From the NCBI GenBank assembly GCA_049317725.1, contig JBMOHS010000020.1, positions 1-33,502 on the forward strand: a stretch of 33,502 bases of DNA, read 5' to 3'. The position numbers were made by a program, and so were the translations under genes. How positions within the stretch are numbered: the first letter of the stretch is position 1; each line of letters starts with the position of its first letter. Shown here in pieces: positions 8,352 to 16,503 of the stretch. Source of the DNA: CAIOZW01 sp049317725. GTDB lineage: Bacteria > Acidobacteriota > Blastocatellia > RBC074. The notes beneath the pieces were generated by a model. That model was not told the origin of the DNA. It saw only the letters and a program-made list of their open reading frames with translations, and ran no database searches.

Positions 8352-9596
8352 ATGAGAGCTGAACCGCGAGTCGCCTTCTTTCCGGACTCGTACCTGGAAG
8401 TCAACGGTGTTGCCCATACCAGTCGCCATCTGGTGGCGAATGCGAAACGGGAGGGGCGTCCGCTGCTCTGTGTTCACGCGGGGGCGGAGAACCACCGCGA
8501 GCAGGATGGGTCGGTCGAGCGGTTGATGTTGCAGCGCAGCCGGGTGGGATTTCGACTCGACGCGGATCTGCGGTTCGACCTGCTCTTCTGGAGACACGCA
8601 GGGCGGGTACTCAAGGTGGTCCGGGAGTTTGACCCGGACGTGATCCACCTGACTGGACCGAGTGACGTCGGGCTGCTGGGAGCCTGGGTTGCCTGGAGGT
8701 TGCGTCGTCCGATCGTGCTTTCGTGGCACACCAATCTGCACGAGTACGCCGAACGGCGCTTGACGGGTTGGGTGGCGTGGCTCTCGCCATCGCTGGGCAC
8801 CCGGATGGGGGAGTGGGGAGGGACGGTCACCTGGGGCGCGTTGGTCCAGTTCTACCGGTTGGGTCGGGTATTGCTTGCAACCCACGAGGAGCTGGTCCGC
8901 CTTCTCGCGGAGGAGTGCCAGCGTCCGACATTCCTCATGCGCCGGGGAGTTGACACTGATCTCTTTACGCCAGAGAAGCGAGAAGAACGAGAAGTGGAAG
9001 CGCGCGGGGAGCTGGCGCCGCTGACCCTGGGCTATGTCGGGCGGCTGACGCCGGAGAAGAATGTCCGGCAGTTGGCCGAGATCGAGCAAGAGCTGCACCG
9101 CCGTGGCAAGACCGGATATCGCTTTGTCATTGTCGGGACCGGCAGCGAGGAGGCTTGGTTGCGGGAGAGGATGCGGCGGGCAGAGTTTCGCGGGGTCCTG
9201 CGCGGCGAAGCGCTGGCGAGAGCCTACGCGGGGATGGACCTTTTCCTCTTTCCCTCCCGGACAGACACGTTTGGCAATGTGGTGCTCGAGGCGCAGGCGT
9301 CGGGCGTCCCCGCCGTGGTGACAAGCAGCGGGGGGCCCCATTCGATCATTGTGCCAGGGGAGACGGGACTGGTCGCCGACACTGTCGAGGAGTTCTGCAA
9401 CGCGATTGAGTCGCTGCGGAAACGTCCCAATCGGCGCGTGGCGATGGCCCGGGCCGCTCGCCAACTGGCCCTCCCACGAACCTGGGAAGGCATCTTTCAA
9501 GAAGTGAATCGAGCCTACGCGCTCTGCGTGGAAAAGGTCGCCTCCGATCCGGCGTCGTCGGCAGGGGCGACTCAGGTCGACTCATCACAACCCTGA
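8352..9596 (+). CDS. GT4-family glycosyltransferase (first)
   Basis: This 414-residue GT-B enzyme has the N-terminal acceptor motif PDSYLEVNGVAHTSR (about 11-25), HTNLHEY, the linker MRRGVDTDLF, then the donor domain with GYVGRLTPEKN and GTGSEEAWL. The C-terminal EX7E-type region is FPSRTDTFGNVVLEAQASGVP (in two parts, FPSRTDTFGNVV and LEAQASGVP, about residues 300-320). These are hallmarks of GT4 retaining transferases, including the SqdX/MgtA/Agt types that glycosylate diacylglycerol. The ATG at 8352 was chosen because the conserved RVAFFPDSY begins a few residues later; an in-frame TTG at 8328 would overlap the preceding gene. Sugar and acceptor cannot be read from sequence. The Pho-box context points to a membrane glycolipid. 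Confidence 0.88.
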   Translation: MRAEPRVAFFPDSYLEVNGVAHTSRHLVANAKREGRPLLCVHAGAENHREQDGSVERLMLQRSRVGFRLDADLRFDLLFWRHAGRVLKVVREFDPDVIHLTGPSDVGLLGAWVAWRLRRPIVLSWHTNLHEYAERRLTGWVAWLSPSLGTRMGEWGGTVTWGALVQFYRLGRVLLATHEELVRLLAEECQRPTFLMRRGVDTDLFTPEKREEREVEARGELAPLTLGYVGRLTPEKNVRQLAEIEQELHRRGKTGYRFVIVGTGSEEAWLRERMRRAEFRGVLRGEALARAYAGMDLFLFPSRTDTFGNVVLEAQASGVPAVVTSSGGPHSIIVPGETGLVADTVEEFCNAIESLRKRPNRRVAMARAARQLALPRTWEGIFQEVNRAYALCVEKVASDPASSAGATQVDSSQP

Positions 9597-9615
9597 CACA
9601 GCAAGGACAGTGCCA

Positions 9616-10194
9616 TTGGATCAAGACGCACAACCGACCAGTTCAGCCTCAGCCACACTCGGTGCCACGTGCCGGGACTTGGTGGGCCATCCAATCGAGC
9701 GGATCGTGCGGCGCTGGAACTGGAAATCCGCGCTGCTGAGCGCTCTGGTGCGAGGAGGGCTCTTCTTCTTTGCGACGCTCGAGGCGGGCCTTGCGGCGGC
9801 CCTCGGGGCGCTGCGGCTGGAGGCTGCCTTCTACATTTTGACTGCCGGTTTTTACGGAGCCCTCCTCGAAGCCTTCCGGAGAGTGGAACCGCCGTGGAAG
9901 GCAACGATCGCCGTCATGGGGCTGCTCCCGGCGATCAACCACTCCCTCGAATTTTTGCTGCATAGCGTCGGGGGGACCGAGCACCTTGGCCGGGGAATGG
10001 CGGCGTCGATCTCGTTTTCGGTCCTCTCGGCTTCGTTCAACCTCTTTGCCATGCGGCGCGGAGCCCTGCTTGTCGGGGCCGACCGACAGTCTCTGGGAAG
10101 AGATTTGCGGCAGCTGCCTTGGTTGGCTTGTCAGTTTCTGTGGGTAGTTCCAGCGTTGCTGAGGCGCTGTTGGCGGGAGAGATCCACTTGGTAA
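9616..10194 (+). CDS. Small integral membrane protein, function unknown
   Basis: About 190 residues with roughly four hydrophobic segments: the stretch following SALVRGGLFFFATLEAG, FYILTAGFYGALLEAF, the region around IAVMGLLPAINHSLEFLL, and ASISFSVLSASFNLFAM. The C-terminus is a final hydrophobic run LACQFLWVVPALL and a basic tail. I do not recognise the family. The TTG at 9616 has AAGGA at 9603-9607 with an 8-nt gap; the in-frame GTG at 9610 is only 2 nt from that site and is the alternative start. The gene lies between two glycosyltransferases and its end overlaps the next gene by 7 bases, so translational coupling and a membrane-linked role in the same pathway are likely. Confidence 0.7.
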   Translation: MDQDAQPTSSASATLGATCRDLVGHPIERIVRRWNWKSALLSALVRGGLFFFATLEAGLAAALGALRLEAAFYILTAGFYGALLEAFRRVEPPWKATIAVMGLLPAINHSLEFLLHSVGGTEHLGRGMAASISFSVLSASFNLFAMRRGALLVGADRQSLGRDLRQLPWLACQFLWVVPALLRRCWRERSTW

Positions 10195-11474
10195 AGACCC
10201 TTCATTTGACGAACGCCTTTCACCCGACATCGGGCGGGATCAGCACCTTTTATCGGGCTCTCTTCGCGGCGGCCAATCGGATGGAACGCCCGATGCACTT
10301 GGTCGTCCCAGCCGCGGCGGCGCGGACGGAACAGTTGGGAGAGTACGTCCAGATCCATCACATTCCCGGGCCAGCATCGCCTGTCTTCGACCAGCGGTAC
10401 CGCATTCTTCCCCCGACGAGTTACCTGCCACCTTGGCAGGGAGCGATCCAACAGATCCTGGAACGGGAGCAGCCCGACCTGGTCGAGGTCTGCGACAAGT
10501 ACACCATCTCGTGGTTGGCGGGGCTGCTGCGGCGAGGATGGATTCGCGGGGTGCGGCGCCCGGTGCTGGTCGGCTTGACCTGCGAGCGGATGGACGACAA
10601 TCTCGAGGCCTACCTGACACGACATCCCTGGAGCCGGGCGGTCTCTCGCCGGTACCTCGGCCACCTCTACCTGCCCCTCTTCGATTACCACATCGCCAAC
10701 TCGGAGTACACGGCCTCGGAGTTGCGGGAAGCCATGCTGCCAAACCATCAGCGTCCGATCGTGGTGCTGCCGATGGGTGCGGAGATCGCCGAGTTTCTCG
10801 AGGCCTCCCCTTCGGCGGCCGAGGGCCAATTGCTGCGGAAGGAGGTCGGCGGAACGGACCACACGCGCCTTCTGCTCTATGCGGGACGTCTCTCGCCGGA
10901 GAAGAACATCCCCCTGCTCTTGGAGCTTCTCGAGTCGCTCGCCAGGGAAGGGCTGGAGGATTACCGGTTGCTGGTGGCAGGGAGCGGCCCCCTCGCGGCA
11001 TGGCTGGGGGTGGAAGCAGAGCGTCGGGCGCCGGGCAAGCTGGTACAGATGGGCCACCTGACGGATCGGAAGCGGTTGATCGACCTCTACCTGCACAGTG
11101 ACATCTTTGTTCACCCGAATCCGCGCGAGCCTTTTGGAATTGCCCCGCTTGAAGCCATGGCGGCGGGGCTCCCCCTTCTGGCCCCACGAGCGGGGGGCGT
11201 CCTCAGTTATGCCCACGAGGGGAACAGTTGGCTGCGCGAACCCACTGGTCCCGCCTTTGCAGAGGGAGTCCGCGAGATTCTGCGGGATGAGGTGGGGCGG
11301 AAGGAGAAGCTCTCCCAGGCGCGCTGGACGGCGCAGCAATTCGGATGGGAGAGCGTCAGCCAGCAGTTCTTTGCGAGCTACGATCGGATGGTCGACCAGT
11401 TCCCGTCGACCCGGTTTGCCAGTGCCGCCTCGGCGCTCATGACCCGCGAGACCGTGAAGAGGGCCAGGGGATGA
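10188..11474 (+). CDS. GT4-family glycosyltransferase (second)
   Basis: This 428-residue enzyme is a second GT-B/GT4 transferase, clearly different from the first. It has the N-terminal glycine loop FHPTSGGISTFYRAL, the receptor-like stretch ANSEYTASELREA, VLPMGAE, the donor domain LLYAGRLSPEKNIPLL and GSGPL, and the catalytic EX7E region NPREPFGIAPLEAMAAGLP (about 308-326). The TTG at 10188 was chosen because the conserved KTLHLTNAF starts immediately after it and GGGAGAG lies 7 bases upstream. A further-upstream TTG (10119) would lie deep in the previous gene. The stop overlaps the next ATG (ATGA). Two GT4 enzymes in one unit suggest stepwise synthesis of a diglycosyl lipid, which is inference. 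Confidence 0.88.
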   Translation: MVKTLHLTNAFHPTSGGISTFYRALFAAANRMERPMHLVVPAAAARTEQLGEYVQIHHIPGPASPVFDQRYRILPPTSYLPPWQGAIQQILEREQPDLVEVCDKYTISWLAGLLRRGWIRGVRRPVLVGLTCERMDDNLEAYLTRHPWSRAVSRRYLGHLYLPLFDYHIANSEYTASELREAMLPNHQRPIVVLPMGAEIAEFLEASPSAAEGQLLRKEVGGTDHTRLLLYAGRLSPEKNIPLLLELLESLAREGLEDYRLLVAGSGPLAAWLGVEAERRAPGKLVQMGHLTDRKRLIDLYLHSDIFVHPNPREPFGIAPLEAMAAGLPLLAPRAGGVLSYAHEGNSWLREPTGPAFAEGVREILRDEVGRKEKLSQARWTAQQFGWESVSQQFFASYDRMVDQFPSTRFASAASALMTRETVKRARG

Positions 11475-12577
11475 AGGATCTGCTCGTCTCTTCCATCGCC
11501 CAGAGACCTGGGCGAACCTTGGTCAGCATCGCCGGAATCGCGCTGGGAATCCTGCTCGTCGTGTTGACCGTCGGGCTGATTCGTGGGCAGCTGCGGGCAC
11601 GAGGAGAGCGCGACGCCAACGTCAGCGCTGAGCTGCTCGTCAGCCGGCGGGACCAGATTGGCATCGCCTTGACCTCCCTGCCAATGACCTTGCCGCTTGA
11701 GACGATCGAGCAGATTCGTGCCGTCGAAGGAGTCCGAGCAGCGACCGCGATTGGGCAGTACCTCGAAATGAAGGGAGAGAGCGGACTCGGCTTGCGCCAA
11801 CTCGACGGGGTCCAGTTTGAGGAGTACGCCGCAACGACGGGTATCGAGGTGGTCGACGGATCCCCACTACCCGCAGAAGGGGACTACGTCCTGATCGATG
11901 TTCGCTACGCCAGAGACCACAACCTGCACCCGGGCGATCCGCTGACTCTCTTCGATCGACCATTCCGGGTTCAAGGCATCTATCGGCCGGAGACAGGAGC
12001 GCGGATGATGGTCCCCCTCGCCACCCTGCAGTCCGAACTCGGCCGCGAGGGTCACGGCTCGATGATCCTCGTGCGGGTGGTCGATCCCAGCCGGCAGGAA
12101 GAGGTCGCGCGACGAATCCTCGCCTTATCTCCAGATTGGCGGGTGCTCTTCAGCCGGGATCTTCCGTCCCTCTTCGCCGAGGGCTACGGGAGCTTGACCC
12201 TCTTTCTCAACCTGGTGACGGCGCTCGCCTCCGTCGTCAGCCTGCTGATCATCTCCTTGACGATGTATACCACGGTGACCGAGCGGACCCGTCAGATTGG
12301 CATTCTCAAGTCCCTGGGGGCCTCGCGAGGCTACATCGTCGGCATCTTTCTGCAGGAGACGGGGCTGCTCTGTGCGCTCGGCATTGGCACGGGACTGCTG
12401 CTCTCGGCCGTGATCCGCCTGATCCTCGTGCACGGAATCGGGCTCACCCTGACGTGGGAGGTGGACTACATCGCCTACGCCATCCTTGGAGGAGGAGTCA
12501 GCGGGCTGCTCGGAGGGCTCTACCCGGCGTGGCGGGCGGCACGACTCGATCCCATCGAGGCATTGCAGTACGAGTGA
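11471..12577 (+). CDS. MacB/FtsX-type ABC permease, no ATPase nearby
   Basis: This 368-residue protein has the MacB_PCD/FtsX architecture. There is one membrane helix near the N-terminus (about residues 18-38, ISIAGIALGILLVVLTVGL region), a large extracytoplasmic domain (about 40-250), and three C-terminal helices. The conserved motifs are TERTRQIGILKSLGAS (about 272-287) and PAWRAARLDPIEALQYE at the end. Such permeases normally pair with a LolD/MacB-type ATPase, and none is encoded within this window. Its ATG overlaps the preceding glycosyltransferase stop, so it belongs to the operon. MacB-type systems move lipids, lipoproteins or peptides by a mechanotransmission mechanism. Glycolipid trafficking is a plausible role here, but the missing ATPase must be supplied elsewhere. 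Confidence 0.85.
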   Translation: MKDLLVSSIAQRPGRTLVSIAGIALGILLVVLTVGLIRGQLRARGERDANVSAELLVSRRDQIGIALTSLPMTLPLETIEQIRAVEGVRAATAIGQYLEMKGESGLGLRQLDGVQFEEYAATTGIEVVDGSPLPAEGDYVLIDVRYARDHNLHPGDPLTLFDRPFRVQGIYRPETGARMMVPLATLQSELGREGHGSMILVRVVDPSRQEEVARRILALSPDWRVLFSRDLPSLFAEGYGSLTLFLNLVTALASVVSLLIISLTMYTTVTERTRQIGILKSLGASRGYIVGIFLQETGLLCALGIGTGLLLSAVIRLILVHGIGLTLTWEVDYIAYAILGGGVSGLLGGLYPAWRAARLDPIEALQYE

Positions 12578-12619
12578 AGAGCCGGAACTCAAGTTCGACC
12601 AAAGGGGGGAACCCAAAGG

Positions 12620-13192
12620 ATGACACCAGACGAGATCGTCACGCAACTCTTCGACCTGTTTGCGGCACGGGGAATGCGCGAGTACGGCGAGTCAGTCAGC
12701 GAAGAGGCGCATGCGTTGCAGTCTGCCTGGCTGGCAAGCAGGCAAGGAGAGGCGGCTCCGATGATGGCGACCTGCCTGCTGCACGATGTTGGCCACTTGC
12801 TGCACGAATGGGGAGAGGAGATCGCGAAGGAGGGGATCGACGCGCAGCACGAGCTGGTGGGAGCAACTGAACTCGCCCACTGGTTTCCGCCAGTGATCAC
12901 CGAGCCGATTCGGCTCCACGTCGAAGCCAAGCGCTACCTCTGCGCCGTGGATCCCACCTACCTGACCTCTCTCTCACCGGCCTCCCATCACAGCCTCCAG
13001 TTACAGGGGGGGATCATGACGGCGAAGGAAGTCCAAGACTTCCTTCAGCTCGAATCGGCCGGTGCAGCGATTCGCCTGCGTCGCTACGACGACGCCGCCA
13101 AGGAGCCGGGGCGGGCCGTCCCTGGACTCGAGTCATATCGATCCCTGCTCGTCTCCTTGATACAAGTCCCCTCCTCTGGACTCTCGCCATGA
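12620..13192 (+). CDS. PhnZ-like HD-domain oxygenase (phosphonate-associated)
   Basis: This 190-residue protein matches the phosphonate-operon HDIG family (TIGR03276 type) that includes PhnZ, a mixed-valence di-iron oxygenase that cleaves the C-P bond of 1-hydroxy-2-aminoethylphosphonate to glycine and phosphate. Visible ligands and active-site positions are Tyr22 and Glu24 in EYGESV, His31, the HD pair His55-Asp56 with His59, His77, His100, Lys104, and an Asp in RRYDDAAK (157/158). This is the full PhnZ-like set. A G-rich site (12604-12611) precedes the ATG. It follows the permease by 42 bases, and its stop overlaps the transporter start (ATGA). No PhnY hydroxylase is present in the window, so either it lies elsewhere or the substrate differs. 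Confidence 0.85.
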   Translation: MTPDEIVTQLFDLFAARGMREYGESVSEEAHALQSAWLASRQGEAAPMMATCLLHDVGHLLHEWGEEIAKEGIDAQHELVGATELAHWFPPVITEPIRLHVEAKRYLCAVDPTYLTSLSPASHHSLQLQGGIMTAKEVQDFLQLESAGAAIRLRRYDDAAKEPGRAVPGLESYRSLLVSLIQVPSSGLSP

Positions 13193-14544
13193 CCACCTCG
13201 CCTGATCGTATTCCGCAAGCGTTGCCGCCGCTGCACACGAGAGATTCCTGGCGGCGATCGATCTGGGCGGTGGCCGCCGCTTTTGGGGCCTATTTCTGCA
13301 TGTACGGCTTCCGGAAACCGTTCACTGCGGCCTCGTTCGAGGAGGCGGGGCTCGTCTGGGGAATGGGCTACAAATCGGTTGCGGTCATCGCGCAAGTGAT
13401 GGGCTACATGGTCTCGAAGTTCATCGGGATCCGGATAGTCTCCGAGATGGAGCCACGGCGCCGGGTACCGGTGCTCCTCCTGCTGGTCGGGTGTGCCGAA
13501 GCCGCGCTTCTCCTCCACGCGCTGCTGCCGGCCCCGTGGAACCTGGCGGCGCTCTTCCTCAATGGGCTTCCGTTGGGAATGGTCTTCGGCTTGGTCCTGG
13601 GATTCCTGGAAGGTCGACGAATGACGGAGGCGCTGACGGCCGGCCTCTGCGCCAGCTTCATCGTCGCGGATGGGGTCAGCAAGTCGGTGGGGGCGTGGTT
13701 GCTCACCCACGGAGTCGAGACACACTGGATGCCGTTCGTCGCGGGTTTGGTCTTCGCCCCATCCCTCTTGATCTTCGCGTGGATGCTGACCCGCATTCCG
13801 CCGCCGGACCACGCCGACATTGCCGCGCGCTGCGAACGCCTTCCGATGCAGCGGCTCGATCGGAGGCGATTGTTGATGCGCTATGCGCCGGGACTCTGCC
13901 TCCTGATCGGAAGTTATCTCTGCCTGACGATTCTGCGCAGCTTGCGGGCCGACTTTGCGCCAGAGATCTGGCAAGGGCTGGGCTATCGCGGCCAGCCCTC
14001 GATCTTTACGCAATCGGAGTTGCTGGTCATGGTCGGAGTAGTAAGCCTCAACGGGCTGGCCGTCTTCATACACGACAACCGGCGAGCCTTCTTCGCGGCC
14101 CTGGGCGCGGCCTGCCTCGGATTCCTCTTGGCCGCGACGGGGCTGATGGCCTGGGCCGGTACGAGTACGGCCCCCGCGCCATCGGCAGAGGCTGGATTTG
14201 GCCTGATGGTGCTGCTGGGACTTGGGCTCTACCTCCCCTACGTCGCCATCCACACGACGCTCTTTGAGCGGTTCCTCGCCATGACGGGGGAACGGGGAAA
14301 TCTCGGCTATCTGATGTACCTCGCCGATTCGGTCGGCTATCTTGGGTACGTCGTCGTCATGTTGGGGCGGGAGAGATGGATGGTGGACGAGAACTTTCTC
14401 CCATTCTTTCTCGACTTGGCCCTGCTGCTGATCGTGATCGCGGCAGGACTGCTGATTGTGGGATGGTACTATTTTCGACATCAGGGAAGAGTGGAGACCC
14501 GACTGGAAGAAGGGAGAGAGGAATCGCATGAAGCAGCGGTATGA
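13189..14544 (+). CDS. MFS-type transporter, DUF5690-like
   Basis: This 451-residue inner-membrane protein has about 12 hydrophobic segments and an N-terminal motif AYFCMYGFRKPFTAA (about 34-48). That motif resembles DUF5690 proteins and, more distantly, the organophosphate:phosphate antiporters GlpT/UhpT. The ATG overlaps the HD gene's stop, and the C-terminus overlaps the next gene by 17 bases, so it is tightly coupled to two phosphonate genes. Import of 2-aminoethylphosphonate or a related compound is the most economical role. That assignment is inference from neighbours; no substrate residues can be pointed to. Confidence 0.82.
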   Translation: MTTSPDRIPQALPPLHTRDSWRRSIWAVAAAFGAYFCMYGFRKPFTAASFEEAGLVWGMGYKSVAVIAQVMGYMVSKFIGIRIVSEMEPRRRVPVLLLLVGCAEAALLLHALLPAPWNLAALFLNGLPLGMVFGLVLGFLEGRRMTEALTAGLCASFIVADGVSKSVGAWLLTHGVETHWMPFVAGLVFAPSLLIFAWMLTRIPPPDHADIAARCERLPMQRLDRRRLLMRYAPGLCLLIGSYLCLTILRSLRADFAPEIWQGLGYRGQPSIFTQSELLVMVGVVSLNGLAVFIHDNRRAFFAALGAACLGFLLAATGLMAWAGTSTAPAPSAEAGFGLMVLLGLGLYLPYVAIHTTLFERFLAMTGERGNLGYLMYLADSVGYLGYVVVMLGRERWMVDENFLPFFLDLALLLIVIAAGLLIVGWYYFRHQGRVETRLEEGREESHEAAV

Positions 14545-15691
14545 TGTGGCGATCGTCGGCGCGGGCATCATGGGGCTGGCACACGCCTACGCCCTCGCCA
14601 GACGTGGCAAGCGAGTGGTCGTCTTCGAGCGCCATCCCTGGGCAAGAGGGGCTTCGGTGCGCAACTTCGGGATGCTTTGGCCAATTGGACAGCCGGCCGG
14701 ACTCGCGCGGAGAGTTGCCCTGCGCAGCCGGGAGATCTGGGCCCACGTACTGCGCGAGAGTGGCCTCTGGTTTGAGGAGACGGGATCGCTCCACCTTGCT
14801 TACCACGACGATGAGGTCGCGGTGCTCGGAGAATTCCTCGATCAAGCCCCCGACAATGGATACGAAGCGGAGTGGTGGACAGCGCCCCAGGTTGTCGTCC
14901 ACTCCCCGCTGGTCAACCCAGAGGGGTTGCGGGGCGGCCTCTGGTCCCCCACCGAGATCTGTATCGATCCGCGGGAAGTCGTCGCGGGCCTCCCTGGATG
15001 GCTCTCCGCGAAGTTGGGGGTTGTCTTCCGGTTCGGAACGGTCGTCACTCGCTATGCGTGGCCCCTCGTCACGGCCGGCGGGGAGGAGTGGGAGGCGGGC
15101 CAGCTGATCGTCTGCTCGGGAGACGACTTCGAGACGCTCTACCCGGAGGCCTTCGCCGCCAGTGGGCTCTACCGGGTCAAACTGCAGATGATGCGGACGC
15201 AGGCCTATGGGGCCGACGTTCGGCTCGGTCCGATGCTTGCCGCCGGGCTGACCCTTGGCCATTATCGCAACTTCCAGGACTGTCCCAGCCTGCCGGCTCT
15301 GCGGGAACGCTTCGAGCGGGAGATGCCTGCCTATCGCCGATTTGGGATCCACGTCATGGCCTCACAGAATGGTGCGGGGGAGATTACTCTCGGCGACTCG
15401 CACGAATACGACGACGAGATCACCCCGTTCGACAAAACCGAGATCGACGAGCTGATCCTCGCCTACCTCCGTCAGTTTCTGCGGCTCCCCAGGATGGAGA
15501 TCCGGGAGCGCTGGAATGGGATCTATGCCGCGCACGCCGCCGAACTGTGCTGGACGGGGGAACCGGCACCGGGTGTGACGATCGTTGCCAGCCCCAGCGG
15601 GCGGGGAATGACGATGTCGTTCGGCATTGCTGAACGGACGGTGGACCAACTTCTTGGACCAGAGTCAGAAGGAGAAGGTGATGCACATTGA
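14528..15691 (+). CDS. FAD-dependent oxidoreductase, phosphonate type (TIGR03364-like)
   Basis: This 387-residue flavoprotein of the DAO/GlpD superfamily starts with a Rossmann motif VAIVGAGIMGLAHAYALARRG (split here as VAIVGAGIMG, then LAHAYALARRG, about 7-27). It continues with GASVRNFGMLWPIGQP, the signature of the FAD enzymes found in phosphonate operons. Related enzymes (PbfD-type) oxidise 2-aminoethylphosphonate or its N-methyl form to phosphonoacetaldehyde, doing the job of the PhnW transaminase. Start ATG 14528 has a GAAGGGAGAGAGG site; the longer reading frame upstream lies inside the transporter gene. The stop overlaps the next gene's start. Since the next gene resembles phosphonatase, the pair gives a PhnW-independent route to acetaldehyde plus phosphate. 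Confidence 0.87.
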   Translation: MKQRYDVAIVGAGIMGLAHAYALARRGKRVVVFERHPWARGASVRNFGMLWPIGQPAGLARRVALRSREIWAHVLRESGLWFEETGSLHLAYHDDEVAVLGEFLDQAPDNGYEAEWWTAPQVVVHSPLVNPEGLRGGLWSPTEICIDPREVVAGLPGWLSAKLGVVFRFGTVVTRYAWPLVTAGGEEWEAGQLIVCSGDDFETLYPEAFAASGLYRVKLQMMRTQAYGADVRLGPMLAAGLTLGHYRNFQDCPSLPALRERFEREMPAYRRFGIHVMASQNGAGEITLGDSHEYDDEITPFDKTEIDELILAYLRQFLRLPRMEIRERWNGIYAAHAAELCWTGEPAPGVTIVASPSGRGMTMSFGIAERTVDQLLGPESEGEGDAH

Positions 15692-16385
15692 GTTGGTCGT
15701 CTTTGATATGGCAGGGACAACGGTCGCGGAGGGAGGAGCGGTCTACCGTGCGCTGCGGAACAGCCTCGCGGCATATGGCGTGGTCATCACAGACGAGGCT
15801 CTCCATCAAGTCAAGGGGATGGACAAACGGGAAGCATTGCGGCTCCTCATCGATCAGACAGATCGCGCGGAGACATTCCGTCCGCACCTGCCGGCGATCG
15901 AGAACGACTTTGTCAACCACCTCCTCGAGTTCTACCGGGGAGATCCCGGGGTGGGAGAGGTGGCTGGCACCAGCGAGGTCTTCCAGTGGCTTCGCCAGCG
16001 GGGCATTCGGGTGGCACTCAACACGGGGTTCAGTCGCCACATCGCCCAGACCCTCATCGACCGGCTCGGCTGGGCAGCCGCGGGGCTGATCGATGCCTCA
16101 GTGACGAGTGATGAGGTCGAACAGGGACGGCCGGCCCCGAACATGATCGATCACCTTCGCGAACATCTGGGGATCCGTGAGCGCCGCTGGGTCGCCAAGG
16201 TCGGAGATGCTCCCGCCGACCTGCTCGAAGGAGCCGCAGCGGGCTGCGGGCTCAACCTGGGAGTGACGCAAGGATCGAGCACTCGCGCTCAACTGGCGTC
16301 GCTGCCCCACGACGCCCTGCTCGAGACCATCGCCGATCTGCCAGCCCTCTTTCTTGCGCGCGGCATCACCTCGGAAAAAGGCTAG
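15681..16385 (+). CDS. Phosphonatase-like HAD hydrolase (PhnX-like)
   Basis: This 234-residue HAD-superfamily hydrolase has nucleophile Asp9 in FDMAGTT. Ordinary HAD phosphatases read DxDGT; the alanine in place of the second Asp is typical of phosphonoacetaldehyde hydrolase, where a cap lysine forms a Schiff base with the aldehyde. Lys49 (in GMDKREA) aligns by eye with that lysine (Lys53 of the Bacillus enzyme). Later motifs are LNTGFS (motif II) and KVGDAPADLLEG (motif IV). Expected reaction: phosphonoacetaldehyde to acetaldehyde and phosphate. ATG 15681 follows AAGGAGAAGG and overlaps the oxidase stop; the longer frame from 15627 lies inside that gene. It is the last gene of the operon. 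Confidence 0.85.
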   Translation: MHIELVVFDMAGTTVAEGGAVYRALRNSLAAYGVVITDEALHQVKGMDKREALRLLIDQTDRAETFRPHLPAIENDFVNHLLEFYRGDPGVGEVAGTSEVFQWLRQRGIRVALNTGFSRHIAQTLIDRLGWAAAGLIDASVTSDEVEQGRPAPNMIDHLREHLGIRERRWVAKVGDAPADLLEGAAAGCGLNLGVTQGSSTRAQLASLPHDALLETIADLPALFLARGITSEKG

Positions 16386-16450
16386 CGTGACGTCGGCAAC
16401 GTTTGGCCCAACCAGCGGGCTTCCCCGTTGACAGGGGGAGAATGACCGCA

Positions 16451-16503
16451 GCTCTTCCGGGTTACCCATCCTGCAAGGAAGCAGCCCCAATCCCGCGAGG
16501 AGC
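16451..16503 (+). ncRNA. Possible structured RNA resembling SRP RNA apex
   Basis: GCTCTTCCGGG (16451-16461) can pair with CCCGCGAGGAGC (16492-16503) with one bulged C. The enclosed segment contains TCC, a TGCAA loop, and GGAAGCAGCC. AAGGAAGCAGCC (16475-16486) equals the 3' strand of domain IV of bacterial SRP RNA (ffs). Against this call, the usual 5' strand with CAGG and the GNRA loop are absent. A perfect TTGACA sits at 16428-16433 but without a good -10. It could be a divergent small SRP RNA or a chance resemblance; the true ends are unknown. Confidence 0.3.

Noticed and set aside
7076..11339. Long minus-strand reading frames (7076-8140, 8289-9500, 10131-11339) opposite the operon genes
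   Set aside because: They lie wholly antisense to genes with clear family motifs, are rich in Arg/Pro/Gln from GC-skewed codon positions, and show no domain or ribosome site.
13084..15352. Long minus-strand frames 13084-14571 and 14357-15352
   Set aside because: Antisense shadows of the transporter and FAD oxidase genes; composition is non-protein-like.
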